Positions 1 to 9,400 are shown, numbered from the stretch's first letter. The stretch is 64,000 nucleotides of DNA from Methanobacterium spitsbergense (GCF_019931065.1 NZ_JAIOUQ010000003.1:539569-603568), one strand, 5' to 3'. A program made the numbers and translations. The notes: generated by a model not told the origin, from the sequence alone.

Positions 1-783
1 TCTGATGAGTAGACCATCTCTGAGTTTTACAGTGGTTATTCCATTTTTAGTTTCAATAGCAGTTCCGTCGAAGACATTATGAACTCCTACAAAGTCTGCA
101 ACAAAATTGTGAGAAGGTTTGCTGAATACTTCCTTTACTCTACCCTGTTGTAATAATTTTCCATCTCTCATTACAGCTACATGCTCAGCTAAATTCCAGA
201 CGTCATTAAAATTATGAGAAACATGTATACATGTAGTTTCATGGTCTTCAATTGCATTTTTAATTAACCTTGTCATATACGCGTGAGTGCTTACATCAAG
301 TGCACTGAATGGTTCGTCCATAAGGAGTATGTTTGGTTCAACTATGAGAGATCTTGCTATTGCAACTCTCTGTTTTTCACCCCCACTCAGGGTTTCGGAA
401 TGTCTATCGAGTAGATGATCAATTTTTAGCTGTTCGGCCAAGACATGAACCTTGGAGTTTATTGTATCATTATTAGAGGTGATTTTTTTGAGGCCATAAG
501 CTATATTTTCAAAAACATTCATATTAGGAAATAAGACATAATCCTGATAAACTATGCTTATTCCTCTATTTTCAGGTGTTAAATTTGTTATATTCTTCCC
601 TTCTAAGTATATTTCTCCAAAAGTAGGATTATAAAATCCTGCTATTGTTTCTAAGAGAACAGATTTTCCAGATCCAGTTGGTCCTATAATAACTAGATAA
701 TCATTCTTTTCAACTTGTAAACTCAGGTCTTTAAGATGGAACTCGCCCAAGTCAACGCTTAAGTTCTGTATATCTAGGAACAT
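1..783 (-). CDS. modC: Molybdate/tungstate ABC transporter ATP-binding protein ModC (3' end outside window)
   Basis: This is the ATPase of an oxyanion importer and would energise uptake through ModB with ModA as receptor. Reading from the ATG at 783, the protein shows a Walker A GPTGSGKS near residue 32, a Q-loop (YQDY), the ABC signature LSGGEKQRV, a Walker B ending LLMDEP and the switch histidine (HVSHN). The reading frame stays open to base 1, so the C-terminal TOBE-type end is missing from the window. The gene lies 37 nt downstream of modB on the same strand and completes a modA-modB-modC operon. Whether the substrate is molybdate or tungstate cannot be told from this subunit. Confidence 0.93.
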   Translation of the reverse strand, partial: MFLDIQNLSVDLGEFHLKDLSLQVEKNDYLVIIGPTGSGKSVLLETIAGFYNPTFGEIYLEGKNITNLTPENRGISIVYQDYVLFPNMNVFENIAYGLKKITSNNDTINSKVHVLAEQLKIDHLLDRHSETLSGGEKQRVAIARSLIVEPNILLMDEPFSALDVSTHAYMTRLIKNAIEDHETTCIHVSHNFNDVWNLAEHVAVMRDGKLLQQGRVKEVFSKPSHNFVADFVGVHNVFDGTAIETKNGITTVKLRDGLLIR

Positions 784-820
784 TCGATCACCATCTGTAA
801 TAAATTTATAATATTATATT

Positions 821-1603
821 TCATATATACTGCTCCTTGGCATACCTTTCAAGGAAGAATATTGCTATGAATGATATGATTACAAGTAATATTCCGGCTG
901 TGATCGCCATGTTAATATTTCCAAAGGACAGGTTTAAATAAAGGGCAATTGATAGGGTTTCTGTTTTTAGGTAAGTTCCCCCTGCTACGAAAAGTACTGC
1001 TGCAAAGGTTCCTATACACCTTGCAAGAGTAACAACACCTCCTGCAAAAATACCATTTTTTGCTAATGGTATGGTAATATTTCGTAGTGTTTCAAATTCA
1101 CTGTAACCCAAACTTCTCGATACAAATTCATAACGTGGATTAATATAGTTAAATGTCGAATATAATATTCTAACGGCATATGGGAACGCAACAAAAAATT
1201 GGGCCACAACTATACCGGTTGTGGTGAATATAATGTACACATTAAACATTCTAAATGGTTCACCAAGTAGTGTATTTCCAAAGAGCATTAAAAGTGCAAT
1301 GCCAATTACTATTTCGGGTAATGCCATGGGTATGTCTAAAATAATTTTTACTAATGTTTTTAATGGGAAAGAATATCTGCTCAATGCATAGGCAGTTGGT
1401 AAAGCAAAAATCATAACTATTGTAGCTGCAATAAGTGAAGTAGTAACTGTGAGCTGTAGGGCGTAAAGCATTTCATATGATAAAATAGAATTGATAATAT
1501 CATTCGGACTAATAATTACAAAAAGACTGCCTAATAAAATGAAAAGCAGTGCAGTTAATAAAAAAGAAATGGAAATAAAGGTTATTTCAAGCTTGGTTCT
1601 CAT
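821..1603 (-). CDS. modB: Molybdate/tungstate ABC transporter permease ModB
   Basis: This is the membrane subunit of the oxyanion importer. The protein is strongly hydrophobic with about six membrane helices and a cytoplasmic EAA-type loop (near SRSLGYSEFETLRNITIPLA) that docks on the ATPase. The open frame extends upstream to 1654, but I chose the ATG at 1603 because a GAGGAG ribosome binding site sits just before it and the extra 17 residues have no signal character. The resulting 260 residues fit the ModB/WtpB/TupB size. It lies between the binding protein and the ATPase genes. Confidence 0.93.
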   Translation of the reverse strand: MRTKLEITFISISFLLTALLFILLGSLFVIISPNDIINSILSYEMLYALQLTVTTSLIAATIVMIFALPTAYALSRYSFPLKTLVKIILDIPMALPEIVIGIALLMLFGNTLLGEPFRMFNVYIIFTTTGIVVAQFFVAFPYAVRILYSTFNYINPRYEFVSRSLGYSEFETLRNITIPLAKNGIFAGGVVTLARCIGTFAAVLFVAGGTYLKTETLSIALYLNLSFGNINMAITAGILLVIISFIAIFFLERYAKEQYI

Positions 1604-1676
1604 TTTATCTCCTCTAATCCAATAATTGTATAGCGCTGCTTTTAAGCTTGTCACTTTTATAAACCATTGTATTCAA

Positions 1677-2486
1677 TTATCCGGAAATAGGTTTAAATCC
1701 CCATTTTTCCCAGATTATCATCCCCTGTGGGCCTGTTGCAAAATCTTCAAATTCCTTTGCAAGATTGTTGTTTTGTGTGTAAACTGTTTCAGCTATAGGA
1801 ACAGTACTAACTTTACTTTCATTTGCAGGGATCTGAATAACATCAATTTTTCCTTGCCCTTCAGGCCATGTGGCCAAATCTTGCCAAATTATTACTGCAT
1901 CTGCTTGGCCGGTTACGAGATAAGTTAATAACTGGTTAACTGTGGTTGTTTTTACAACAACATTGGCCTGTACTGTTTTATTAAGATTCGTATTATTGAG
2001 TATATCTGCTGTTGTTTTTCCTATTGCTGGTCCTTTTGGATCTCCTATTGCAACTTTAACGCCAGGTTTTGCAAGATCGTATAATGAAGTGATATTTTTA
2101 GGGTTTCCCATTTGTACGCCAATAACTGGAATATTTTGGGTAATATTTTTCACAGTGTTATTTTGGACATATCCATTGTTAATTGCATCTTGCATATATT
2201 TATAATCAGCTGGAAGGAAAATATCTGCACTTTTTTGTGTTTCAAGTATTCCAAATAGTTCGCCACTTCCTCCATTTTTCACATTAACTGTAACTCCGGG
2301 ATGAGTTTTTTCAAATTCTATTTTTAGATCATTCGTAACCTTAACGAAACCCGCGCCTGCCAACACCGTAATGGTCTGATTTTGCCCATTTGATCCACTA
2401 TTTGTTAAAATACCGCTGACATATACGCCTGCTATGATAATTACTATTGTTACAATTCCTATAATTGCTAATTGTTTTGTATTCAT
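1677..2486 (-). CDS. modA: Molybdate/tungstate-binding lipoprotein-like receptor ModA
   Basis: This is the extracytoplasmic receptor that captures molybdate or tungstate. It begins with a charged start and a hydrophobic segment (residues 5-27) acting as membrane anchor or signal, followed by a periplasmic-binding-protein fold. The ligand-site signatures of the ModA family are visible: a GAGF segment near the mature N terminus, GGSGELFGIL, SADIFLPAD and later QADAVIIWQDLA. The 269-residue length fits ModA; WtpA proteins are usually longer. An AGAGGAGG ribosome binding site precedes the ATG. It is the first gene of the modABC operon and has its own promoter with a TATA box. ModA, WtpA and TupA are hard to separate by eye. 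Confidence 0.9.
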   Translation of the reverse strand: MNTKQLAIIGIVTIVIIIAGVYVSGILTNSGSNGQNQTITVLAGAGFVKVTNDLKIEFEKTHPGVTVNVKNGGSGELFGILETQKSADIFLPADYKYMQDAINNGYVQNNTVKNITQNIPVIGVQMGNPKNITSLYDLAKPGVKVAIGDPKGPAIGKTTADILNNTNLNKTVQANVVVKTTTVNQLLTYLVTGQADAVIIWQDLATWPEGQGKIDVIQIPANESKVSTVPIAETVYTQNNNLAKEFEDFATGPQGMIIWEKWGFKPISG

Positions 2487-2520
2487 AATAAACCTCCTCT
2501 AAATAATTTATTGATATGAA

Positions 2521-2540
2521 AATATAAACCTATCGTTGAT
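2521..2540 (-). promoter_or_regulatory. Promoter of modABC with candidate oxyanion-regulator site
   Basis: Read on the minus strand, a TATA box TTTATATT (2528-2521) lies about 35 nt upstream of the modA start codon. Immediately upstream of it, overlapping the BRE position, is ATCAACGAT (2540-2532). The same nine bases occur in the promoter of the polyferredoxin operon (4940-4948). Binding by the adjacent ModE-like protein is inference. Confidence 0.55.
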
Positions 2541-2639
2541 CATAAAAAATTAGAAATTAATATTATCACAAAAAGAGTCATAAAAATAATATTTCATTTT
2601 ATTTAGGTATAAAATTTAATATCAAATTAATCTATTACT

Positions 2640-3332
2640 TTAGATTTTAACCATAGATATTGCCGCGGCTTTAAACCCTATAAATACCTCTTTACCTAAA
2701 TTTAAGTTTAATTGCTCTCTTGCATACTCAGTTATATCTGCAAATAAATTTATTTCCCCTAAATTAATATTAAGTCTTATTAAATGATCTTTAATTTCCA
2801 TACTAGTAATTTTACCCTTAAAAATATTTCTTACACTTGATTCTTGAGGTTCTAACATAACAAAGATATCATCAGGACTTATTAAAACTAAAACTCTATC
2901 ACCAATATTATAATTTCCCCGAAGTGGAAGAATTACTTTTTCATGATTTAAATTTATATTAGCAATTTTATTTTTTTGATCAATATCAATAATATTGGTT
3001 TCAATTTCATTGACATCATCATGCATTTTTAAAATACTTTCAACTTTTCTATATTCTTTTAAAATTAATTTACCGTTATTAGTAAGTTTACTCTCACCGC
3101 CTCCACCTTTACCTCCTCTCTGAGTAGAAACAATACTCTTATTACTTTCTTTTTCAAGTTCTTCAATATATTTAAGAGCACTTCTGTAAGGAATATTTTC
3201 CTTTTTTGATGCCTCCATGATTGAACCACATTCATCAATATTTTCTAATAGTTTAAACTTTTTTTTATTCAATAAAATTATCTTATCATAAAATTTTAGC
3301 CTGTATTGCGGTCCATTTTTTGTTCTATCCAT
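2640..3332 (-). CDS. modE: ModE-like transcriptional regulator (winged helix plus Mop/TOBE domain)
   Basis: This is a likely molybdate- or tungstate-responsive DNA-binding regulator. Residues about 10-105 match the LysR-type winged helix of ModE ([18 protein letters not shown], then [12 protein letters not shown], and a glycine-rich wing [13 protein letters not shown]). Residues about 150-225 form a single Mop/TOBE oxyanion-binding domain ([19 protein letters not shown], then [12 protein letters not shown]). Classical ModE has two such repeats, so this is a shorter form that may dimerise to build the site. It sits between the modABC operon and the polyferredoxin operon, both plausible targets. 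The family assignment is firm; whether it represses or activates is unknown. Confidence 0.85.
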   Translation of the reverse strand: MDRTKNGPQYRLKFYDKIILLNKKKFKLLENIDECGSIMEASKKENIPYRSALKYIEELEKESNKSIVSTQRGGKGGGGESKLTNNGKLILKEYRKVESILKMHDDVNEIETNIIDIDQKNKIANINLNHEKVILPLRGNYNIGDRVLVLISPDDIFVMLEPQESSVRNIFKGKITSMEIKDHLIRLNINLGEINLFADITEYAREQLNLNLGKEVFIGFKAAAISMVKI

Positions 3333-3680
3333 TTTAGACCTCCTGATTTAGTTAGTTAGTCATGATATTTTATATTTGAATGAATTAAACATTAAATTTC
3401 AAATTATTTTATTTATAATATGTTTTGTTATGTTTTATTTATTTGATCTTCTTAATAATGTAAATTTCTAAAAAAAAATGGGAACTTGAAAATAGAAATA
3501 ATTTTCATAAACTTTTAGAATAAATATCTAAAACATTTAATTAGAAGAATTTGGATAACTCTAAATTTTATTGAAGATTGAAATTATTAGAAAATTAATT
3601 TGATGAATTTTTAAGTATAATAAATCTTCAGAAATAAATTATTACAATTAAAATAAAAAAATTTAAAGAAAAGAAATTGT
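3333..3680 (-). other. Intergenic region holding the ModE-gene promoter
   Basis: This 348-bp AT-rich stretch contains no convincing gene. Next to the ModE-like gene it holds a strong ribosome binding site (AGGAGGT) and, around 3366-3378 on the minus strand, an AT-rich TATA-like element. Downstream of the TATA is a run of ACTA/AACT repeats (about 3346-3357) that could be an operator. The rest looks like ordinary A+T-rich spacer following the polyferredoxin gene. Confidence 0.4.
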
Positions 3681-4679
3681 CTATTTTCCTGTAGTTAAAC
3701 TAGACAAACGATCCTGCCAGGATTTAGATCGTATATTTTCCAAGTTCATTTTTGTTCTTTTTATTCGAATACCTTTTTGTGGGCAAACATTTGCACAAGT
3801 ACCACAAAGGATGCAGAATCTTGGATCAATAGTTGAATGGCTTTCTATAATGCTTACAGCATTACATGGACAAACGTCTTGGCACGCATGACAGGAATCA
3901 CCTTTACAGGTCATGTTTTCTTCAAAAGTCACTTCTCCTTCAAATGGTTTGATAACAGTTGCAGCTTCTACTGGACAGATCTCCTGGCACCATCCACAGT
4001 TTACACACGAATCTGGATTTAACATTGTGGTACCGTGGGTTTTAAAGTCTTCTGGGTCAAATTTATAATCTTGATAGGCACATGAACTGCATATGGCTTT
4101 TATGGCATCTGTAGGGCATGCTTGTTTACATACCAAACAGTAAACACATTTGTTCTCATCTACAACAGTTTCAAAAGTTTCACGACCTGTTTGTTTGATT
4201 TTTATGGCATTTCCCGGACATAGCTCTTCGCATATCTTGCAGTTAATACATTTTTCCTGATCAACATCGATCTCTCCAACAACTAGATTTTCCCTTTTGG
4301 GTAAAGTTCTTGCTACTTTTATAGCATCCTGTGGACAAGCTGTCTCACAAGCTTTGCAATATACACATGTTTCTGTATCTATTTCTGCATCTTTAGTCCA
4401 TTTTGGATACTCTTCCATTTCTTTGATGTTTTTATCGTTAATTTCAAATTCAATGGCATCAAATGGGCAGGCACTTGCACAAAGCCCGCACAGACAACAG
4501 TTAATTTTATTAATGTTTATGTAATTCATTTCTACTAGACCTCTTGCTATAGGAAGCACAGGTCCATTTTTGATGGATTCTGTAGGGCATATGCTTGCAC
4601 ATATTCCACAACCAACACATTTATCGTTAATATGGGTTAAAGAACGATCTTGTTCCCCTATTCTCGTTATTGAAGTCAT
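3681..4679 (-). CDS. fwdF: Polyferredoxin with eight [4Fe-4S] motifs, FwdF-like
   Basis: This is an electron-transfer polyferredoxin. Eight cluster motifs are visible along 332 residues, most of the form CxxCxxCxxxCP: CVGCGICASICP, CCLCGLCASACP, CVYCKACETACP, CINCKICEELCP, CVYCLVCKQACP, CVNCGWCQEICP, a variant CKGDSCHACQDVCP, and CILCGTCANVCP. Cluster count and length match FwdF of the formylmethanofuran dehydrogenase complex, which carries electrons for CO2 reduction. The ATG overlaps the preceding ferredoxin stop codon (TAATG). No catalytic fwd or fmd genes are in the window, so naming rests on family resemblance and on the molybdenum/tungsten context. Another polyferredoxin role is possible. 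Confidence 0.8.
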   Translation of the reverse strand: MTSITRIGEQDRSLTHINDKCVGCGICASICPTESIKNGPVLPIARGLVEMNYININKINCCLCGLCASACPFDAIEFEINDKNIKEMEEYPKWTKDAEIDTETCVYCKACETACPQDAIKVARTLPKRENLVVGEIDVDQEKCINCKICEELCPGNAIKIKQTGRETFETVVDENKCVYCLVCKQACPTDAIKAICSSCAYQDYKFDPEDFKTHGTTMLNPDSCVNCGWCQEICPVEAATVIKPFEGEVTFEENMTCKGDSCHACQDVCPCNAVSIIESHSTIDPRFCILCGTCANVCPQKGIRIKRTKMNLENIRSKSWQDRLSSLTTGK

Positions 4680-4912
4680 TATATCTTCTCTACAATTATA
4701 TTACATAATTTATCATCTTTAGATATTGCTTGGTTGGGACAGTTCTGAATACATAAATCACAATCATCGCAATTTTCTGATATAAGAATCACATCACCTT
4801 CTTTTTCAATAAGAGCTCCTTGTTCACATAATTTAATACAAAGCCCTTCTCCAAGGCAGTTTTCTATTTTACCACATTTTTCTGTATCAATAGTTACTGG
4901 CAATAATCTCAC
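4679..4912 (-). CDS. Small ferredoxin, first gene of the polyferredoxin operon (FwdH/FwdG-like)
   Basis: This 77-residue iron-sulfur protein has one canonical cluster motif near its C terminus (CDDCDLCIQNCP) and an N-terminal cysteine set with unusual spacing (C-x5-C-x5-C-x3-C starting at CGKIENC). It could hold two [4Fe-4S] clusters or one cluster plus a variant site. It is followed directly by the polyferredoxin gene with a one-base stop/start overlap, so the two are surely co-translated and probably form one electron-transfer unit. A ribosome binding site (GAGGTGA) precedes the ATG. The exact subunit name (FwdH, FwdG or other) is uncertain. Confidence 0.75.
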   Translation of the reverse strand: MRLLPVTIDTEKCGKIENCLGEGLCIKLCEQGALIEKEGDVILISENCDDCDLCIQNCPNQAISKDDKLCNIIVEKI

Positions 4913-4939
4913 CTCTAAAACTTTATAGTATAATTACCA

Positions 4940-4970
4940 ATCAACGATGAGTATATATAAACATATCGAT
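4940..4970 (-). promoter_or_regulatory. Promoter of the ferredoxin-polyferredoxin operon
   Basis: On the minus strand a good TATA box (TTTATATATAC, 4961-4951) lies about 40 nt upstream of the ferredoxin start. It is flanked by ATCGAT (4970-4965) upstream and ATCGTTGAT (4948-4940) downstream. The downstream element is the inverse of the nonamer beside the modA TATA box, which suggests a shared regulator. Confidence 0.55.
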
Positions 4971-5306
4971 TTAATTTAGGGGATAGATTTTCAAAGTTCA
5001 AGATTTTTATAACTTAAGAATCACTTATTTATTCTCGTGTCAAAAATAAAAAAAAACGATTTACTATATGCCTTATTGATTAACGTAGTCAGGGTGATAA
5101 AATTTTTATTCTGAAAATTATTTTTGTTAAAAAAAAACATAATATATTCAAATTAAATAACGATAAGTATAGGCCAACTTATCGAAAATTTGTAACTATT
5201 TTGCTAAAAATTAATTAATGTTCTAGTAATATTCATTAAAAAATGAAGTATCAATTACCTGATTATTAAAAAAAAATTTAAGAAAATAGAATTTTCAATA
5301 ATTTAT
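4971..5306. other. AT-rich intergenic region with one perfect inverted repeat
   Basis: No gene is supported here. The notable feature is a perfect 8-bp inverted repeat at 5161-5184 (CGATAAGT, 8-nt spacer, ACTTATCG). It lies downstream of mop and about 200 bp upstream of the ferredoxin TATA box, so it could be an operator or a weak mop terminator. The rest is A+T-rich spacer. Confidence 0.4.
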
Positions 5307-5516
5307 TTATTCTTTTCCAACAATGATTTCTGTGGATTTTATAATAGCAGATACAGTATCTCCCTTTTTAAGGTCGAGTTTTTCTACAGATTCTTTGGTA
5401 ATTATGGCGGTAATAAGTTCAGGTGATTCAATTTTTATTTTAACATTGGCCATGACTGCTCCAACTTCTACATTTTCAATTTCACCTTCAAAAACATTTC
5501 TTGCACTAATCTTCAT
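5307..5516 (-). CDS. mop: Mop-family molybdate/tungstate-binding protein
   Basis: This 69-residue protein is a single Mop/TOBE domain (SARNVFEGEIENVEVGAVMANV, split here as SARNVFEGEIEN and GAVMANV, then ELITAIITKESVEKLDLKKGD), the small fold that assembles into oligomers and stores or buffers molybdate or tungstate in the cytoplasm. Length and domain extent match molbindins such as bacterial Mop. A GAGGTGA ribosome binding site precedes the ATG, and a TATA-like TATATAAAA lies about 40 nt further upstream. It sits beside the polyferredoxin operon and the uptake operon, which supports a metal-homeostasis role. Confidence 0.88.
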   Translation of the reverse strand: MKISARNVFEGEIENVEVGAVMANVKIKIESPELITAIITKESVEKLDLKKGDTVSAIIKSTEIIVGKE

Positions 5517-5628
5517 AAAATCACCTCATTTTTTCTTTACTAATGATTTTATATACTTAATAATTTAAAAACTGATCTTATGTATAAAATTGCTAATCGA
5601 TACTATTTATAAAAATTCGGTGAAAAAC

Positions 5629-6120
5629 ATGGAAACAATTGAATTTAAAGCTATAGGTACTATTCATTCTCCATTTAAAGATCTTAAAGGAATGCCTATA
5701 CAACCAATAGGTGCTAAAGGGATTCGGGGTGAAATACATCTTAAAGAAGAATACAGGGATGGTTTAAAAGATCTTGAGGGGTTTTCACATATAATTCTCA
5801 TTTATCATTTACATCTTTCTAAAGGGCATTCATTGAAAGTAAAACCATTTCTTGATACTAAAAAACATGGAATTTTTGCAACAAGAGCCCCTAAAAGACC
5901 AAATCCCATAGGGATGTCTGTTGTAGCTCTTGATAAAATTGAAGATACTACATTATTTATTTCAAATGTAGATATAGTTGATGGTACTCCATTATTAGAT
6001 ATAAAGCCGTATATTCCACATTTTGATAAAGATGAGGATGAAGAGATATCTATAGGATGGTTTGAAGATAAACATCAAGATGCAGTACACAAAAAATCTG
6101 ATGAACGTTTTACAGATTAA
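5629..6120 (+). CDS. trmO: TrmO/TsaA-family tRNA methyltransferase (UPF0066)
   Basis: This protein belongs to the TrmO (YaeB/TsaA) family, which uses S-adenosylmethionine to N6-methylate threonylcarbamoyladenosine at position 37 of certain tRNAs. Hallmarks are the N-terminal IGTIHSPF, the middle LEGFSHIILIYHLH and the family signature RAPKRPNPIGMSVV. I chose the ATG at 5629 because GGTGA lies just upstream and the homologous region starts there; an in-frame TTG at 5590 has no ribosome binding site. The 163 residues fit the archaeal form. It is transcribed divergently from mop and converges on nrpR. The exact tRNA substrate in archaea is not proven. Confidence 0.88.
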   Translation: METIEFKAIGTIHSPFKDLKGMPIQPIGAKGIRGEIHLKEEYRDGLKDLEGFSHIILIYHLHLSKGHSLKVKPFLDTKKHGIFATRAPKRPNPIGMSVVALDKIEDTTLFISNVDIVDGTPLLDIKPYIPHFDKDEDEEISIGWFEDKHQDAVHKKSDERFTD

Positions 6121-6160
6121 AAATAATAGAAAATATTTGGAAAGTTTTTGTTATGGATTA

Positions 6161-7858
6161 TTAAAATTCTTCCATATCGGACACTTTCATCAAAGTTTCA
6201 ACGGCCTTAGGTTCCACATCCATGCCATGTTCTTTTAATGCAGCAATAGGATTTAAACCTCCAGGTGCAACTATCCCAACATGATATCTTTCAACTTTTG
6301 CATTATAAACTAATTCGCTTGGTTTTCCAATCTTTAAAACTGAAAAACCTGCATCTTGAACTTCTTCAAGTACATCAACAGCAGATGGCCGTGCTATATA
6401 GGGGATCTCCCTTAAACTTGCTAAAACTCTTCCTGCACCTTTTATAGCGTCTGAAACAGAAGTCATTCCCTTTGCAATATAAATTTCATGAGGATCTAAT
6501 GAAGAACCACTGTATGCTGTAAGTTCAATGAACCTAGGTTCTTTACCATCTGATTCGAGAATTCCTCCATACTGAGGTGTGGTTGATACTCCATTTTTTA
6601 CCAAAATACCATCAAGTGTAAGACTACACACAGTTGCAATTCCAGTTTGACCTGCTTCTTTTCCAGGTATTATCTTGAAATATTTACTGGTACAATATTG
6701 AGGACCTGTATTCATAACCTCTTCAAAAATGTCTAGAGCATCATCAAGTTCGTCTGTCTTAATGTATGATAAATTGCTTATAACATTTCCAGAGTGTGTT
6801 TCAAGGTCAAAATCCACCTGATATATTAGATTCCAAGCTTTGGAAAGTAGAAATTTCACCTTTCCATGAATTTCAGGACCTGTATTTTTTAGAATGGGTT
6901 TAGGTTTAACTAAACTTTGCATTTCTCCGAATTCTATAGTATTTTCAGCCAGTTTAATATTAACATCAAATCCTGCTTCTTTTGCTGCACAAAGTGGCGC
7001 TATTCCGCCAATAACAGCTATTCCAACCATATTATCGTCAACAGGTATTCCAAGTACAGATTCTCCTTCATTACCCATTTTGAGTAATCCTATTATTCCT
7101 AACTTTTGAAGATTTTCAAAAATCTTAACCGCATTTTCCCTTGCACTTTTTGGTATAAGCCTGAAGTTGGCAGGTATACTACCATTTCCATTATCAATAA
7201 CCTCTAGAACTGAAGTCATATTTTTGTCAGTAAATGCTTCAAGTGGAGTCATAGAAGTCTTCTTGTAAGAAATAAGTTCGGTAAACCTAGTAGGAATATA
7301 ATCCTCAACATTAACAATGCCTCCATATTTAGGAATAACTGGAATTCCCTTACCCAGAAGCATGCCGTCAATGGTGGTTCCACATACAGTTTCAAGTTTT
7401 ACTTCGCCACCTTCCTTTGGGATAGTGTCTAGAAACTTTACATAAGGACTTACAGCAATCCCCTTTTTAAATACAGATTTCAGAATTTCCATCACATTTT
7501 TTTCGTATTTAAATGATGAAGTGTTCACAATAACTTTTCCAGTTCCATCTGAAGGATTTAATGTAGTTTGGTATATCATGTCTTCAAACTTCGAGAAAAT
7601 AAAATCTACCTGATCATAAATTAGGCCTTTTTCAAGTTCTTTAAGGCCCTTATTAGTTATTTGTCTTCCAGCATACCCTATACGTTCTGTAAATCCTTTT
7701 TCATCGAGGATACGCATGTGATATCTTACTGCCCTCTCTCCGAGGTCATAACCCTTTTTTTTCAGTTCTTCTGCAATTGTCTTTGCTCCGAGAACTTCTT
7801 CTCGATCAGCAAGAATACGCAGAATCTCCATCATTTTACGATCGGTTTCTTGTGGCAT
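6161..7858 (-). CDS. nrpR: Global nitrogen regulator NrpR
   Basis: NrpR represses nitrogen-assimilation genes in euryarchaea and releases DNA when 2-oxoglutarate is high. The 565-residue protein has an N-terminal winged helix (residues about 8-75: LRILADREEVLGAKTIAEEL, then ERAVRYHMRILDEKGF) and two tandem NrpR (DUF128) effector domains, about 95-325 and 330-560. Each has the repeated glycine-rich segments CGTTIDGMLLGKGIPVIPKYGG and CSLTLDGILVKNGVSTTPQYGG, given here as CGTTIDGMLLGKG and CSLTLDGILVKNG. A GGTGA ribosome binding site precedes the ATG. It lies directly downstream of glnA, the classical NrpR target, whose promoter here has a perfect operator. Confidence 0.96.
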   Translation of the reverse strand: MPQETDRKMMEILRILADREEVLGAKTIAEELKKKGYDLGERAVRYHMRILDEKGFTERIGYAGRQITNKGLKELEKGLIYDQVDFIFSKFEDMIYQTTLNPSDGTGKVIVNTSSFKYEKNVMEILKSVFKKGIAVSPYVKFLDTIPKEGGEVKLETVCGTTIDGMLLGKGIPVIPKYGGIVNVEDYIPTRFTELISYKKTSMTPLEAFTDKNMTSVLEVIDNGNGSIPANFRLIPKSARENAVKIFENLQKLGIIGLLKMGNEGESVLGIPVDDNMVGIAVIGGIAPLCAAKEAGFDVNIKLAENTIEFGEMQSLVKPKPILKNTGPEIHGKVKFLLSKAWNLIYQVDFDLETHSGNVISNLSYIKTDELDDALDIFEEVMNTGPQYCTSKYFKIIPGKEAGQTGIATVCSLTLDGILVKNGVSTTPQYGGILESDGKEPRFIELTAYSGSSLDPHEIYIAKGMTSVSDAIKGAGRVLASLREIPYIARPSAVDVLEEVQDAGFSVLKIGKPSELVYNAKVERYHVGIVAPGGLNPIAALKEHGMDVEPKAVETLMKVSDMEEF

Positions 7859-8027
7859 TTATTCACCAGATAATGTTACTTTAAGATATATTCTCTTCAT
7901 AATAGTGATTTTATCATTTATCTGCTTTTTTATTGAATATTTTCTTTAAAATACTTTTGTAATAAGTTTTTAAGAAATTCAACTTTTTTATTACTTTGAT
8001 TAAAAAAAATAAAAAAAGAAGATAGAT

Positions 8028-9356
8028 TTAGATCATCAAGTATCTGTTGAGTTCGTATGGGAATACTTGTATTCTGTAATCATCCCATTCTTTCCTCTTG
8101 ATATCCATGAACTGGTTGTAAACATGGTCTCCAAGAGAGGATTTTACAACATCATCATTTTCTAATGCATGATATGCTTCCCATAGGCTTGAAGGTAAAG
8201 TTTCAATACCATTACTCTCAAGTCCTGCAGCGTCAAGTTTGAACACATCTATCTCGGTAGCAGCTCCAGGATCCATTTTATTATTGATACCATCCATTCC
8301 GGCTTCTAACATTGCTGCAAATGCAAGGTATGGATTACATGAAGGATCTGGGCATCTGAATTCTACCCTTGTACCGTTACCACGGGATGCTGGGATCCTT
8401 ACGAGTGTTGACCTATTTTTAAGTCCGTAGGCTATGTAACAAGGTGCTTCGTAGCCTGGTACTAATCTTTTGTATGAGTTTACAGTTGGTGCAACTATTG
8501 CTGAGAGTGCCTTTGAATGGTTGAGTAATCCTCCAATAAAGTATCTTGCTTCTTGAGAGAGTTCATCCTGACCATCAGGATCGTAGAAGATGTTTTTACC
8601 ATTTTTGAATAGACTTTGGTGGACATGCATACCGCTACCATTTACTCCGAAGAATGGTTTTGGCATGAAAGTAACCATGTATCCTAGATTATCAACGATG
8701 GCTTTTATAGCCTGTTTGAATGTTATTACAGCGTCTGCTGTTTTCATTGCATCGTCGAATTTGAAATCTATCTCATGCTGACCTGGGCCTACTTCGTGGT
8801 GACTTACTTCAACATCAAAGTGAAGGGATTCTAATCCTAAAACTAGTTCCCTTCTAACGTCTGTTCCCTGGTCAACTGGTTCAACATCGAAGTAAACACC
8901 ATCGTCATGAGGGATGATATTTCCATCTTCATCTTCTCCAATGATGAAAAATTCAGGTTCTGGACCAACATTGTATTCATATCCTTTGGACTCTACTTTT
9001 GCTAGTGCTTTTTTAAGCACATTCCTTGGATCACCTTCAAATGGGGTTCCGTCTGGCCAATAGATATCACATATAAATCTGCAAACACCCTTTTCTTCAG
9101 GTCTCCATGGTAGAGTTGAGAATGTATCTGGGTCGGGTTTTATTATCAAATCGCTGGAGTTAATGTCAACGAATCCTTCTATGGATGAACCATCAAACAA
9201 TAATCCGTCTTTAAGTATATCTTCAATGTCTCCGGGTTTAGCCAATGGGACTGCCATGTTTTTTGGGGTTCCATGTATATCCACAAATTGTAACCTAACA
9301 AATTTTGTGCCGCATCTTTCGATGTCTTGAATAACCTTTCCTATTTTATCTTGCAT
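8028..9356 (-). CDS. glnA: Glutamine synthetase type I
   Basis: GlnA makes glutamine from glutamate, ammonia and ATP and is the main ammonia-assimilation enzyme. The 442-residue length and motifs fit class I: DGSSIEGF near residue 55, the metal-binding [17 protein letters not shown], the [20 protein letters not shown] region and [20 protein letters not shown] ribosome binding site precedes the ATG. The promoter holds a perfect NrpR operator, so repression under nitrogen excess is expected, and the nrpR gene follows immediately downstream. The gene is complete and unremarkable. Confidence 0.98.
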   Translation of the reverse strand: MQDKIGKVIQDIERCGTKFVRLQFVDIHGTPKNMAVPLAKPGDIEDILKDGLLFDGSSIEGFVDINSSDLIIKPDPDTFSTLPWRPEEKGVCRFICDIYWPDGTPFEGDPRNVLKKALAKVESKGYEYNVGPEPEFFIIGEDEDGNIIPHDDGVYFDVEPVDQGTDVRRELVLGLESLHFDVEVSHHEVGPGQHEIDFKFDDAMKTADAVITFKQAIKAIVDNLGYMVTFMPKPFFGVNGSGMHVHQSLFKNGKNIFYDPDGQDELSQEARYFIGGLLNHSKALSAIVAPTVNSYKRLVPGYEAPCYIAYGLKNRSTLVRIPASRGNGTRVEFRCPDPSCNPYLAFAAMLEAGMDGINNKMDPGAATEIDVFKLDAAGLESNGIETLPSSLWEAYHALENDDVVKSSLGDHVYNQFMDIKRKEWDDYRIQVFPYELNRYLMI

Positions 9357-9400
9357 AGATCGAATACCTCCATGAAATAAATGTCATGATCTTTTATACC

